Of a stretch of 64,000 nt of DNA, positions 1-8,706 are shown one piece after another (position 1 is the first letter of the stretch; each line of letters begins with the position of its first letter). Under the pieces are notes generated by a model that was not told where the DNA came from, made no database searches, and saw only the letters and a list, made by a program, of their open reading frames with translations. The position numbers and the translations under genes were made by a program. The DNA is taken from contig NZ_RZNY01000022.1 in the NCBI RefSeq assembly GCF_003994475.1, forward strand, positions 1 to 64,000, given 5' to 3'. This DNA comes from Paenibacillus anaericanus (GTDB lineage Bacteria; Bacillota; Bacilli; Paenibacillales; Paenibacillaceae).

Positions 1-222
1 TTATTCTCGGTTTCGTTTTGAGCTTATCTTAATGACATTGAGCTCATGCTCTCTGCTTTTTTTTGTTGCGTCCAAAAATTATTATACAGGGCATGCTCAT
101 AATCAATAAAGTCGCAATCTACAGCCTGAATTCTTATTCCAATCATCCCAAAAGATCCATAAGGACAACTTCTTCTGCGAAAATAAATGGCCTCGCCTAG
201 GCTTGTCATACATGGAAACAAA

Positions 223-250
223 GAATATATAGGCCCGCCCCTCATATAAT
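223..250 (+). promoter_or_regulatory. Putative SigmaE promoter of spoIIID
   Basis: A GAATATA box at 223-229 is followed 13 bases later by CATATAAT at 243-250. This resembles the SigmaE pattern (ATA-rich -35, CATACAAT-like -10). Transcription would start near 256-260, just upstream of the spoIIID ribosome binding site at 271-277. spoIIID is known to be SigmaE-dependent in Bacillus, which supports the reading. The rest of 1-222 shows nothing else I can support. Confidence 0.5.
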
Positions 251-284
251 GTACCAAACTATCGCGAGTAAGGGAGGCGGGAGC

Positions 285-569
285 GTGCACGATTACATCA
301 AGGAGCGTACGATAAAAATAGGTCGCTGTATCGTGGAGACTCGGCACACAGTTCGGACCATAGCCAAGGAATTTGGCGTATCAAAAAGCACGGTGCATAA
401 GGATTTAACCGAGCGTTTACCGGAGATCAATCCGGATTTGGCGGATCAGGTCAAGCACATTCTCGAATATCACAAATCCATCAGACACCTTCGAGGAGGA
501 GAAGCGACAAAAATCAAATACAAGAAAAAAGGGCAAACGAAACGAGAGGTGATTAGCTCAGTAAATTAA
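285..569 (+). CDS. spoIIID: Sporulation transcriptional regulator SpoIIID
   Basis: SpoIIID is a small DNA-binding protein that activates and represses many mother-cell genes during sporulation after SigmaE becomes active. The 94-residue product begins VHDYIKERT and contains the helix-turn-helix region TVRTIAKEFGVSKSTVHKD, then the near-invariant block HKSIRHLRGGEATK, both characteristic of the family. I chose the GTG at 285 because it is preceded at 7-8 bases by AGGGAGG and matches the known family start. An in-frame ATG at 249 lies inside the predicted promoter and is unlikely to be used. The C-terminal tail is lysine-rich. The gene is followed by mbl, as in Bacillus. Confidence 0.96.
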   Translation: MHDYIKERTIKIGRCIVETRHTVRTIAKEFGVSKSTVHKDLTERLPEINPDLADQVKHILEYHKSIRHLRGGEATKIKYKKKGQTKREVISSVN

Positions 570-803
570 GTGAGAAGTAATATATTTACAACTTTGCACG
601 ATCGTTATTGAACACTCCCCCCAAAGTATGGTATTTTTAAATATGGTATAAGAATGTGGATTTTTATCCATAGATCCCGAGTTATAAAGGATTTTTCAGA
701 TTTTTGTAGAATTATAACCTTTAAAATGACGGAATGATGGGAAACCTTTTCCATATAAAATTTAAATGTGTCAACAAAATACGCTTTGGGGGAGCAACAA
801 ACG

Positions 804-1799
804 ATGAGCAAGGATATTGGTATTGATTTAGGCACGGCAAATGTGCTAATTCATGTCAAAGGAAAGGGAGTTGTACTTAACGAACCTTCCGTAGTGGCGA
901 TTGATAGTGACGCAAAACGTGTTCTTGCTGTTGGTGAAGAAGCTAGACGTATGGTCGGCCGAACACCAGGCAATATTATTGCGATCCGCCCGCTTAGGGA
1001 TGGAGTCATTGCCGATTTTGAAGTAACCGAAATGATGTTGAAATATTTCATCGATCGAGTAGGTGGGAGAAGTTGGTATAGCCACCCGCGCGTGCTCATC
1101 TGTGCTCCAACAAACATTACCTCAGTAGAACAGAAATCTATTCGCGAAGCGGCGGAACACTGTGGCGCCAAGGAAGTATTTATGGAAGAGGAGCCTAAGG
1201 CCGCTGCAATTGGAGCGGGTATGGATATTTATGAGCCGAGTGGTAACATGGTTGTCGATATCGGTGGAGGGACGACGGATGTGGCGGTGCTCTCTATGGG
1301 AGACATCGTCACGGCTTCGTCTATTAAAGTCGCTGGAGACAAGTTCGATGCTGCCATTATTAAATATATCAAGATAAAGTATAAGTTGATGATCGGGGAG
1401 CGAACAGCAGAAGATATCAAGATTGCGATCGGTACAGTACACCCGATGGGTAGAGCAGCCGAACTGGATATCCGAGGAAGAGACATGGTCTCAGGTCTTC
1501 CGCTAACGGTAACGATTACAGCAAGAGAAATACAGGAAGCGCTAATGGATTCAGTGGCTGCGATTGTTGCTGCCGCCAAATCAGTATTAGAGCGGACTCC
1601 ACCAGAATTGTCTGCTGATATTATTGATCGTGGCGTGATACTTACAGGAGGAGGGGCCCTTCTGAATGGATTGGACGAGCTACTCGCCGAAGAATTGCGC
1701 GTGCCCGTACTGATTGCCGAAGATCCGATGCATTGTGTCGTCAAGGGGACAGGCATTATGCTGGATAATTTGGATCGGGTTATTAAGAAAAGATTCTAA
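804..1799 (+). CDS. mbl: Rod-shape-determining actin homologue Mbl (MreB family)
   Basis: Mbl is a bacterial actin that forms membrane-associated filaments and guides sidewall peptidoglycan synthesis. The 331-residue protein shows the actin-fold phosphate loops (DIGIDLGTANVLIH at the start, VVDIGGGTTDVAV near residue 163) and the adenosine-site loop GVILTGGGALLNGLD. The phrase SADIIDRGV and the location after spoIIID identify it as the Mbl paralogue rather than MreB. The ATG at 804 is chosen for the GGGGGA ribosome binding site at 788-793; an in-frame ATG at 768 lacks one. The 234 bases between spoIIID and this gene show no promoter I can name with confidence. A SigD-like promoter for the next gene overlaps its 3' end. 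Confidence 0.95.
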   Translation: MSKDIGIDLGTANVLIHVKGKGVVLNEPSVVAIDSDAKRVLAVGEEARRMVGRTPGNIIAIRPLRDGVIADFEVTEMMLKYFIDRVGGRSWYSHPRVLICAPTNITSVEQKSIREAAEHCGAKEVFMEEEPKAAAIGAGMDIYEPSGNMVVDIGGGTTDVAVLSMGDIVTASSIKVAGDKFDAAIIKYIKIKYKLMIGERTAEDIKIAIGTVHPMGRAAELDIRGRDMVSGLPLTVTITAREIQEALMDSVAAIVAAAKSVLERTPPELSADIIDRGVILTGGGALLNGLDELLAEELRVPVLIAEDPMHCVVKGTGIMLDNLDRVIKKRF

Positions 1800-1810
1800 T
1801 TCGCCGATAT
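1781..1810 (+). promoter_or_regulatory. SigD-type promoter of flhO-flhP
   Basis: TATTAAG at 1781-1787 contains a TAAG -35 box (1784-1787). After a 15-base spacer comes a perfect GCCGATAT -10 box at 1803-1810. The Bacillus SigD consensus is TAAA-N15-GCCGATAT. The site overlaps the mbl stop codon and lies 78 bases before flhO. flhOP is SigD-controlled in B. subtilis. Three other sites in this window share the same 30-base geometry (39861, 47052, 48011). Confidence 0.7.
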
Positions 1811-1887
1811 AAATGAAATGAACTAAAAATGACGTGACCATAGTTGAAATAAGATACATATAGTCATCAAGTCTGGAGGTTATTTTC

Positions 1888-2766
1888 ATGTTAAGAGGAC
1901 TCTATACCGCAGCATCCGGTATGATCACAGAGCAACGGCGTCATGATACGGTAACACAGAATATCGCGAACATGAATACACCGGGTTACAAACAGGTCGA
2001 TAGTGTGAAGCATTCTTTTCCGGAAATGATGGTTTCACTTGTGGGTGATAGTTCGTCACCTACATCTCGCAAGATTGGGAAGTTGACGACCGGGGTGTTT
2101 GCGGAAGAGAGCTTGTCGTCGTACACGCAAGGTGATCTTAGAGAGACGGGAAATAACTCTGACTTTTCCTTGGTATCCAGCCTTGGTTTGATTGACCCGG
2201 CAACGGGAGAAGCCATGGTATTTGATGCTACTGGCAAACATGTGAGTGAGAACGGTGATGTGACCTACCGTCCGCAAGCTTTTTTCTCTGTTATGGATAA
2301 TAAGGATAACGTACGCTACACTCGTGATGGGAGCTTTACTGTGAATGCTGCAGGGGAGCTCAGGACATCTCAAGGCTATCGTGTGCTTGATGAGCAAGGT
2401 AATGCGATAGTATTGAATGGATCAATTAATACGCTTACCACGGATAGCAAGGGTAATCTAATTGGTGATGGACAACCTTTAAATGTAGCTATGGGTATCA
2501 AAGTTATAAACCGTCCTCAAGAACTGGTTCGTGAGGGTAACGGTGTGTTTCGTGCGGAGGATGAAAGAGTTGCTGATATTCGGGCATTGGACGTAGCGGA
2601 TGCTGCGGAAGTGCGCCAAGGTTACCTGGAATCGTCTACTGTAGATCCATCACAAGCGATGGTAGAGTTACTCGCCGCACAGCGGGCGTATGAATCCAAT
2701 CAGAAGATTATTCAATACTATGACAAAACTCTAGACAAAGCGGTTAACGAAGTTGGTCGGGTTTAA
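1888..2766 (+). CDS. flhO: Flagellar hook-basal body protein FlhO (FlgG-like)
   Basis: This is a distal rod/hook-family axial protein of the flagellum, exported through the flagellar type III apparatus. The 292-residue protein opens with the rod-protein signature (LYTAASGMITEQRRHDTVTQ, then NIANMNTPGYKQ) and ends with the paired C-terminal helix region (MVELLAAQRAYESNQKIIQ), which pack together in the axial coiled coil. The ATG at 1888 follows GGAGGT at 1875-1880. It is in tandem with flhP 44 bases downstream and is preceded by a SigD-type promoter. FlhO and FlgG are close paralogues, so the name rests on the mbl neighbourhood, which is where flhO lies in Bacillus. Confidence 0.92.
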   Translation: MLRGLYTAASGMITEQRRHDTVTQNIANMNTPGYKQVDSVKHSFPEMMVSLVGDSSSPTSRKIGKLTTGVFAEESLSSYTQGDLRETGNNSDFSLVSSLGLIDPATGEAMVFDATGKHVSENGDVTYRPQAFFSVMDNKDNVRYTRDGSFTVNAAGELRTSQGYRVLDEQGNAIVLNGSINTLTTDSKGNLIGDGQPLNVAMGIKVINRPQELVREGNGVFRAEDERVADIRALDVADAAEVRQGYLESSTVDPSQAMVELLAAQRAYESNQKIIQYYDKTLDKAVNEVGRV

Positions 2767-2810
2767 TAGAATTACAGTACAACTATCGTTTTTAATTCAG
2801 GAGGTGTCAT

Positions 2811-3632
2811 ATGAATAACTCTATGATTAGCGCCATGGTATCAATGAGCGGAATTCAGCAACGATTGGACTTAATTGCTGATAATATGGCTAACATGGAT
2901 ACAACAGGATACAAACGTAAAGAATCCTCATTTGAGGATACGCTAACCCGTGTGAAGGAACAAAGTTCTGAATTTAAGCTAGATGGGCGTGCAACTCCAT
3001 CTGGGTTTAATCTGGGATTTGGTTCACAAGCAACGACCGCAACGCTTAATTTTGCACAAGGATCAATTGTAGATACAGGGAATTTGACGGACCTTGCGAT
3101 CGAAGGCAATGGGCTTTTTGCTATAGAGGCTGCGGGTGGTGTGAAGGGGTATACCAGAGCAGGTGATTTTCACATCCAGCCCAATCCAGTGGATTCAGAA
3201 TTAAGCTATTTGGTAACGAATCAGGGGCATTATGTGTTAAACGCAGAAGGCGATCGTATCGAGGTTCCTTCAGGTTCTACGTTGCAAATTGATCGGGATG
3301 GAAATATCGTAGCTACCAAAGGAAATGAACAAACTGAGATTGGTGCTCTTCAATTGAAGAGTCCACTTCGTCCAAATGCACTGGTGCAGAAGGATGACAA
3401 TATGTTTGTGCTGGCTACCGGTGCTGTTGAGGACGACATTCTCACAGATACTTGGCAGCTGCCAGAGAATCAACAAGCCCATATTAGACAAGGGGCTCTA
3501 GAGAAATCTAATGTTGATCTCACTAAAGAAATGGCGGATATGATGCAGGTGCAACGGGCTTATCAACTTGCGGCTCGCGCACTCACATCCAGTGAAACTA
3601 TGATGGGCTTGGCGAATAACCTGCGTGGATAG
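2811..3632 (+). CDS. flhP: Flagellar hook-basal body protein FlhP (FlgG-like)
   Basis: The product is a 273-residue axial rod/hook protein paralogous to the upstream FlhO. It carries the N-terminal block RLDLIADNMANMDTTGYKRK, the central core with LAIEGNGLFAIE typical of flagellar hook/rod proteins, and the C-terminal ADMMQVQRAYQLAARALT helix. The gene is preceded by an AGGAGGTG ribosome binding site directly before the ATG at 2811. In Bacillus this pair is needed for assembly at the rod-hook junction. Its stop at 3630-3632 lies inside the ribosome binding site region of the next small gene, so the genes are probably translationally linked. Confidence 0.92.
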   Translation: MNNSMISAMVSMSGIQQRLDLIADNMANMDTTGYKRKESSFEDTLTRVKEQSSEFKLDGRATPSGFNLGFGSQATTATLNFAQGSIVDTGNLTDLAIEGNGLFAIEAAGGVKGYTRAGDFHIQPNPVDSELSYLVTNQGHYVLNAEGDRIEVPSGSTLQIDRDGNIVATKGNEQTEIGALQLKSPLRPNALVQKDDNMFVLATGAVEDDILTDTWQLPENQQAHIRQGALEKSNVDLTKEMADMMQVQRAYQLAARALTSSETMMGLANNLRG

Positions 3633-3644
3633 GTGGAGAGTTTC

Positions 3645-3851
3645 ATGAATCAGAAGAGACGTCCGGTCGCCAAGAAGAAGCGATCGGGATGGATGGCATT
3701 GCTGAAAGTTGTTCTGATCATTCTATTTCTTGTCTTGGCCCTCTTTGGAGGGGCAATTGTAGGCTATGTCGTGCTTGGCAAACAAGATCTCGGAAGTGTC
3801 ATGGATATAGCAACATGGAAACATGTATTCGATTTGGTATTTGCACCGTAA
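3645..3851 (+). CDS. Small single-pass membrane protein, EpuA-like (annotated in relatives as RNA polymerase subunit beta-associated)
   Basis: The 68-residue protein has a strongly basic N-terminus (MNQKRRPVAKKKRSGW) followed by one long hydrophobic segment at about residues 17-45 and a short outward-facing tail ending VFDLVFAP. This architecture matches the EpuA family of small Firmicutes membrane proteins, often mislabelled 'DNA-directed RNA polymerase subunit beta'; the biochemical role is unknown. The ATG at 3645 is preferred because AGGTGGAG at 3631-3638 lies 6 bases before it; a GTG at 3633 overlaps that sequence. It is the last gene before a clear terminator, so it belongs to the flhOP transcript. 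Confidence 0.7.
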   Translation: MNQKRRPVAKKKRSGWMALLKVVLIILFLVLALFGGAIVGYVVLGKQDLGSVMDIATWKHVFDLVFAP

Positions 3852-3872
3852 TTAACAACAAATGGATTATAG

Positions 3873-3899
3873 ACTCCCGGCGACGGGAGTTTTCTTTTT
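3873..3899 (+). terminator. Rho-independent terminator after the flhOP operon
   Basis: A perfect 7-bp stem, ACTCCCG (3873-3879) and CGGGAGT (3884-3890), with a GCGA loop runs straight into a T-rich tract to 3899. Confidence 0.9.
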
Positions 3900-3970
3900 A
3901 AACGAGGAAAATGTATAATGATGATGGATTAGTGTGAACTTAGAGGATTAAATCAACAACCAAATGATCA

Positions 3971-4019
3971 AAGGGCTTAATCAATATACGGCCTGTGGCT
4001 GCATACGGATAAGCCCCTT
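3971..4019 (+). other. Inverted repeat in the leader region of fabZ
   Basis: AAGGGCTTAATC (3971-3982) can pair with GGATAAGCCCCTT (4007-4019) around a loop of about 24 bases. No T-tract follows, so it does not look like a simple terminator. It may be an RNA structure or an operator within the roughly 230-base gap before fabZ. I recognise no known riboswitch. Confidence 0.3.
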
Positions 4020-4130
4020 ATCTTAACCTTCGCTTCTGCAGATGCTAAGGATAGTTACAGTGTGACCGACCTTAGGTTGTTTTATACAGATTTGATGGTT
4101 CATTGATAAAATACGAAAGGGGTAATACAT

Positions 4131-4553
4131 ATGTTAGATTCAAATCAAATTCAAGAGATCATTCCACATCGTCCGCCCTTCTTGCTGGTGGATCGCATTA
4201 TTGAGCTGGAGGAAGGCAAGCGGGCAGTAGGTATTAAGAATGTTACGGTTAATGAACCGTTTTTTGCCGGCCATTTTCCTGGTTATCCTGTTATGCCTGG
4301 TGTTCTGATAACAGAGGCCCTTGCGCAAGTTGGAGCTGTCGCTATTTTATGTGTGGAGAGCAACCGGGGGAAGATTGGATTTCTTGCCAGTTTAGATGGG
4401 TTCCGCTTCCGTGGACAAGTCGTTCCCGGAGATGTGCTGCGTCTTGAAGTAGAAATTATCCGTCTTAAAGGTTCGTTTGGTAAAGGCAAGGCCGTTGCTA
4501 AAGTAGAAGATAAGATTGTTGCAGAAGGTGAAATTATGTTTGCCTTGTCATAA
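4131..4553 (+). CDS. fabZ: (3R)-hydroxyacyl-ACP dehydratase FabZ
   Basis: FabZ dehydrates 3-hydroxyacyl-ACP to trans-2-enoyl-ACP in type II fatty acid synthesis in the cytoplasm. The 140-residue hot-dog-fold protein has the typical N-terminal [13 protein letters not shown] segment and the active-site helix with His48 ([14 protein letters not shown]) and Glu62 (ITEALAQ). Length and motifs are normal. AAAGGGGT precedes the ATG at 4131. In Bacillus it also lies near mbl-flhOP, so its position is conserved. Confidence 0.96.
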   Translation: MLDSNQIQEIIPHRPPFLLVDRIIELEEGKRAVGIKNVTVNEPFFAGHFPGYPVMPGVLITEALAQVGAVAILCVESNRGKIGFLASLDGFRFRGQVVPGDVLRLEVEIIRLKGSFGKGKAVAKVEDKIVAEGEIMFALS

Positions 4554-4610
4554 GACATGCAAAAGTGGCATAACTATACTTGATTTTTACTCAAGGAGGA
4601 GAAACAAATC

Positions 4611-6329
4611 ATGACAGAACTAAATTCAACCATTAGAGAGAAAGTAGAGGGCTGGTTACAGGACCCTTCTATTGATGAGAGTACAAAGCAGGAACTTCGT
4701 GCATTGGAGAATGATCCGGCTGAACTGGAGGATCGTTTCTATCGCGACTTGGAGTTTGGTACGGGTGGGCTTCGTGGTGTGATTGGCGCGGGAAGCAACC
4801 GGATGAATCGCTATACAATTGGATTGGCAACTCAAGGTTTTGCACAGTATATACTTGAAGCGCATGGTGACAAAGAGGGACGTCCTTCAGTAGTGATCGC
4901 TCATGATTGCCGTCACTTCTCACCTGAGTTTACACTTGAGGCTGCGCTTGTACTAGCAGGCAATGGGATTGTTGCTAAACTGTTTCCGTCTCTGCGTCCA
5001 ACACCACAGCTTTCTTTCTCTGTCCGCGAGTTGAACGCTACGGGTGGTATTGTTGTGACGGCGAGTCATAACCCACCGGAGTATAATGGTTATAAAGTAT
5101 ACAATGCCTCAGGTGGTCAGCTTGTACCGCATGAAGCAGAGGTAGTAATATCAAACATTAAAGAACTAGTATCGTTCGCGCAAGTGAAACGGTTGACTAA
5201 GGAAGAGGCAGAAGCTCAAGGGCTGCTACAATGGCTCGGGGAAGCAGAGGATGAGGATTTTGCTGAAACGGTTGCAGCAACTAGTGTTAACCGTGAATTG
5301 ATGACCTCTGGGGCAGCAAAGGATGTTGTGATTGTCTTCACTCCTCTGCATGGAACAGGTAATTTGCCTGTGCGCCGTGCACTCGACAAACTTGGGTTTA
5401 CTCAAGTGCATATCGTGAAGGAGCAGGAACAACCGGATGCTAATTTCTCGACGGTGAAGTCACCAAATCCTGAAGAACGTGAAGCTTTTACACTAGCAAT
5501 CGAACTTGGGAAGAAGGTTGGCGCCGACATTCTGATCGGTACCGATCCAGATGCAGACCGTATGGGCGCAGTAGTAAAAACTGCGGATGGAGAATATGAG
5601 ATTTTGACGGGTAATCAGTCCGGTGCGATCCTCGTCCATTACGTATTAAGCCAATTGAAAGAACAAGGTAAGCTTCCTTCAAATGGTGCGGTAGTGAAGA
5701 CCATCGTCACAAGCGAACTGGGTGCAACCATTGCCCGTCATTATGGCGCAAGGGTATTTAACACGCTAACCGGATTTAAATATATCGGTGAGAAGATGAA
5801 TGAGTTTCAGGAATCTGGTGAGTATACCTATTTGTTCGGATATGAGGAAAGCTATGGCTATTTAGCCGGCAATTATGCACGTGATAAAGATGCTGTTGTA
5901 GCGTCTACACTCATTTGTGAGGCTGCAGCATTCTATAAACGTCAGGGCAAAACATTGATCGATGTACTCGAAGAGCTTTACGCTACGTTTGGTTATTACC
6001 GTGAGGCACTGAGTTCACGGACCTTGAAGGGTAAAGACGGTCTGGCTCAAATTGGCGCACTGATGGATGATTTCCGCAGTAACCCACCAAAGGAAATTGC
6101 CAGTACTCAGGTATCTGAATTACTAGATTACTCTTTGGGATTGGATGGTTTGCCGAAAGAGAACGTACTGAAATTCTTACTTGAAGATGGTTCGTGGTTT
6201 ACTCTTCGACCATCAGGAACAGAGCCGAAGATCAAATTCTATTTCGCTGTGCGTGGCACCTCAAATGAGGATGCGAAGGCTCGGCTTGCACGACTACAAG
6301 AAGAAGTTTTGGGGCGTGTAGACGCCTAA
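4611..6329 (+). CDS. pgcA: Phosphoglucomutase / phosphohexose mutase
   Basis: This enzyme interconverts glucose-1-phosphate and glucose-6-phosphate and so supplies nucleotide sugars for wall polymers and glycolipids. The 572-residue alpha-D-phosphohexomutase shows the phosphoserine loop TASHNPPEYNGYK (Ser152), the metal-binding loop DPDADR near residue 312, the sugar-binding GYEESYGYL and the C-terminal phosphate-binding RPSGTEPKIKFY. This four-motif order and the length match the PgcA group of Bacillales. AAGGAGGAG lies just ahead of the ATG. A short hairpin CTTGA/TCAAG adjoins the ribosome binding site. No strong terminator follows. Confidence 0.93.
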   Translation: MTELNSTIREKVEGWLQDPSIDESTKQELRALENDPAELEDRFYRDLEFGTGGLRGVIGAGSNRMNRYTIGLATQGFAQYILEAHGDKEGRPSVVIAHDCRHFSPEFTLEAALVLAGNGIVAKLFPSLRPTPQLSFSVRELNATGGIVVTASHNPPEYNGYKVYNASGGQLVPHEAEVVISNIKELVSFAQVKRLTKEEAEAQGLLQWLGEAEDEDFAETVAATSVNRELMTSGAAKDVVIVFTPLHGTGNLPVRRALDKLGFTQVHIVKEQEQPDANFSTVKSPNPEEREAFTLAIELGKKVGADILIGTDPDADRMGAVVKTADGEYEILTGNQSGAILVHYVLSQLKEQGKLPSNGAVVKTIVTSELGATIARHYGARVFNTLTGFKYIGEKMNEFQESGEYTYLFGYEESYGYLAGNYARDKDAVVASTLICEAAAFYKRQGKTLIDVLEELYATFGYYREALSSRTLKGKDGLAQIGALMDDFRSNPPKEIASTQVSELLDYSLGLDGLPKENVLKFLLEDGSWFTLRPSGTEPKIKFYFAVRGTSNEDAKARLARLQEEVLGRVDA

Positions 6330-6687
6330 GTATTGGTAAGACATGTGTGTGTCTTTGTACAACTAACTTGCTTAGTACAGTCATCATGCGGGAATAGGAT
6401 TGAATTTTAGTTGTCTAACGTTAAATTGAGGTTTTGATAAGCCCTTTTTGGAGTATTTTTTGGGGAAAGAAGACAATCATACTATCACGGTATGAGTGTC
6501 ACCTTTCCCTCAAGGATCTCCCGTTATTTCTAAGGCTATTCGATGCGCAGGCTTATGATGCAAAAGAGGCAAGGGATGGTGAGTCGGCAAGTACGACTGA
6601 TTCTTCAGAACTGGCATTATATATACGACAGATTAAACTTGCATAGCAGAATAAAGTAAATGGTTTTTATAATGAGGAGGTACGTTT
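6330..6687 (+). other. Intergenic region with an inverted pair resembling the 30.3-kb repeat
   Basis: No convincing gene lies here. TTTGTACAACTAA (6355-6367) and TTTTAGTTGTC (6406-6416) form a partial inverted pair similar to the units of the repeat cluster at 30323-30503. A weak AAGACA/TGTCTT stem lies just after pgcA. A 70-codon open frame at 6434-6646 has a TTG start, poor ribosome binding site and no recognisable sequence. AGGAGG at 6674-6679 serves the next gene. Confidence 0.35.
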
Positions 6688-8706
6688 GTGATTCGGAGTT
6701 GGCAGCGGTGGAATAACGCTTCCCGCAAATGGTTATGGTTATTGGTGGTTGTCGGAATCGTGGCTTCTTTGCCAGTGATATATCAGCGGGTTCAGACGGA
6801 ATCGTCTGCAAAAAAGGTAGAGTTTGTTTTCAATTATCGCGGTTTACTAGAAATATCAGCGCTTAAGGAGAATCCTGCTGCGTTTATTGATGAGCAGTTG
6901 GATAAACTGAAAGAGGCCCGCATAAGTACAATGGCGGTGTTTGAAAGCACGCTTGACGAGTTGACCAAGGCGCGTCGGATTATGGTTTTCAATGCGTCGG
7001 ATGTAGCAAAAATGAACCAGTCTGTTGTTTCGGATTATGGCAACCAGACGTATATCGCATTTACCAGCTCGGATAACGAGCAGCAGCTTCGCCCAATTAT
7101 AGAGAAGGCTTTTGAGGATATGGATGTCTCAGTTAAGCCTTGGACATATGGAGAACATGCTGGTTTAGTTCTTGGAATGGCACCAGAGGAAGCGGTACTC
7201 AAATCGATGCAGCCGGATCCGATAGCTATTGCGAAACTGCAGGACAAAGGATTTAACATCCTTCCTCGTATGTCAGATACGATTCGTTATAATCAGGACG
7301 ATGTGGACGAGCTTTTAGCTTATTATGAGCAGATCGGTGTGAAGCGTATCCTATTTGACGGAGATGCAGTGAAGGGATATAGCGACAACGAGGCGATGAA
7401 CAGCCTTGAAGGCTTCGCAGAGTTGCTGAAGAAGCATAATATTGGGCTCATAACCATTGAGAATCTGAAAGCTCCACAAAAAGGGCTCAATAAGTTGGCC
7501 TTTTTAACAGACTACAATATGGTACGACTCTTCTCCTTGTCTGATGTTGATGCTAACTTGGACAGTCTAAAATTGGCTGACAAGTTCGTATTAGGTACGA
7601 AGGATCGGAATATCCGTATGATTTATTTAAATGCTTCACCATCTAAGGATGTAGTCAAATCAATCATATCGAATCCCATTGATAATCTGATTGGTTCACT
7701 ACAAGCTCCGGGCAATGCAATCCAGTCTATTGAGGATAATGGTTTTGAACTCGGACAAGCAGAGGCCTTCAAAGTGGTAGATGCTTCTTGGCAGAAGTAT
7801 CTGAAGGCAATTGTAGTCTTGGGTGGCGTAGCGTTCTGTGCCTTACTGGTCTCTGTGTTCATACCATCGCTTACGTTGGCATCCCTTGCAGTGGGCTTGG
7901 TTGGTTCTGCGGGTTTGTTTGTACTGAAACCTGTCTTATTAGAACAGGCCTTAGCGTTACTTGTTGCAACTAGCGCACCAACAATTGCAATGATACTGGC
8001 GATTCGGAAGATCCGAGAAGTTAATGAGACGATACCGGATATGTCTGCTGGACGTAGGTTGACTCACACGATTGTTTTATATTTAAAAACAGCAATATTA
8101 TCACTTGCAGCAGTGCCTTTTGTTATCGCGTTACTTAACAATATTACTTACAGTTTGGTTCTTAATCAGTTCCGAGGTGTTAGCTTGCTTCACTTTGTTC
8201 CGATCTTTTTGACTGCTGTATATGTATTCCTATACCTTGGCAAATCGATTTGGCAGGAACTGCTGAAATGGATCAAAACACCGGTTACGCTACTATGGGT
8301 AGGTGCATTCGCGGTATTAGCTGTGGCAGGATACTTTTACTTGTCTCGTACTGGAAATGGGGGCACGTTACTCCCAGGCGAAGCGACTTTACGTTCATTC
8401 TTAGAGAATACATTTGGCGTACGGCCACGAAACAAGGAGTTTTTGCTTGCGCATCCACTATTTATCGTTGGTATATTCGCAGCGTTCCGTTACCGTCCAG
8501 CTATTTACGTGATGATTGTCGCGGTTATAGGTCAGTTATCGATGGTTGATACATTTGCACATATCCATACACCGGCTGTCCTTTCCTTGATCCGTGGTGT
8601 ACTCGGTTTAGGTCTAGGATTGATCTTCGGATTAGTACTTACTTTGGTATGGTATGTCATTGAAAGGTGCTGGGATAAATGGTCACCGCTTCTACTAAAA
8701 CCATAG
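6688..8706 (+). CDS. DUF5693 family polytopic membrane protein, coupled to csaB
   Basis: The 672-residue protein has one N-terminal membrane segment (about residues 17-34), a roughly 330-residue extracytoplasmic domain, then about nine hydrophobic segments from residue 372 to the end. The extracytoplasmic domain includes a barrel-like stretch predicted from motifs such as ILFDGDAV and LITIENL. A motif VRPRNKEFLLAHP sits between late membrane segments and is typical of DUF5693 proteins. The function is unknown. GTG at 6688 follows AGGAGG by 8 bases. The reading frame overlaps csaB by 28 bases, implying translational coupling. That coupling and the tagA/tagO neighbours suggest a role in making, exporting or pyruvylating the secondary cell wall polymer; this is inference. 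Confidence 0.85.
   Translation: MIRSWQRWNNASRKWLWLLVVVGIVASLPVIYQRVQTESSAKKVEFVFNYRGLLEISALKENPAAFIDEQLDKLKEARISTMAVFESTLDELTKARRIMVFNASDVAKMNQSVVSDYGNQTYIAFTSSDNEQQLRPIIEKAFEDMDVSVKPWTYGEHAGLVLGMAPEEAVLKSMQPDPIAIAKLQDKGFNILPRMSDTIRYNQDDVDELLAYYEQIGVKRILFDGDAVKGYSDNEAMNSLEGFAELLKKHNIGLITIENLKAPQKGLNKLAFLTDYNMVRLFSLSDVDANLDSLKLADKFVLGTKDRNIRMIYLNASPSKDVVKSIISNPIDNLIGSLQAPGNAIQSIEDNGFELGQAEAFKVVDASWQKYLKAIVVLGGVAFCALLVSVFIPSLTLASLAVGLVGSAGLFVLKPVLLEQALALLVATSAPTIAMILAIRKIREVNETIPDMSAGRRLTHTIVLYLKTAILSLAAVPFVIALLNNITYSLVLNQFRGVSLLHFVPIFLTAVYVFLYLGKSIWQELLKWIKTPVTLLWVGAFAVLAVAGYFYLSRTGNGGTLLPGEATLRSFLENTFGVRPRNKEFLLAHPLFIVGIFAAFRYRPAIYVMIVAVIGQLSMVDTFAHIHTPAVLSLIRGVLGLGLGLIFGLVLTLVWYVIERCWDKWSPLLLKP

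Noticed and set aside
24-347. 107-codon frame on the minus strand overlapping spoIIID
   Set aside because: Overlaps the well-supported spoIIID start and its promoter, has no ribosome binding site and no recognisable sequence.
6434-6646. 70-codon frame between pgcA and DUF5693
   Set aside because: TTG start, poor ribosome binding site, no family resemblance.
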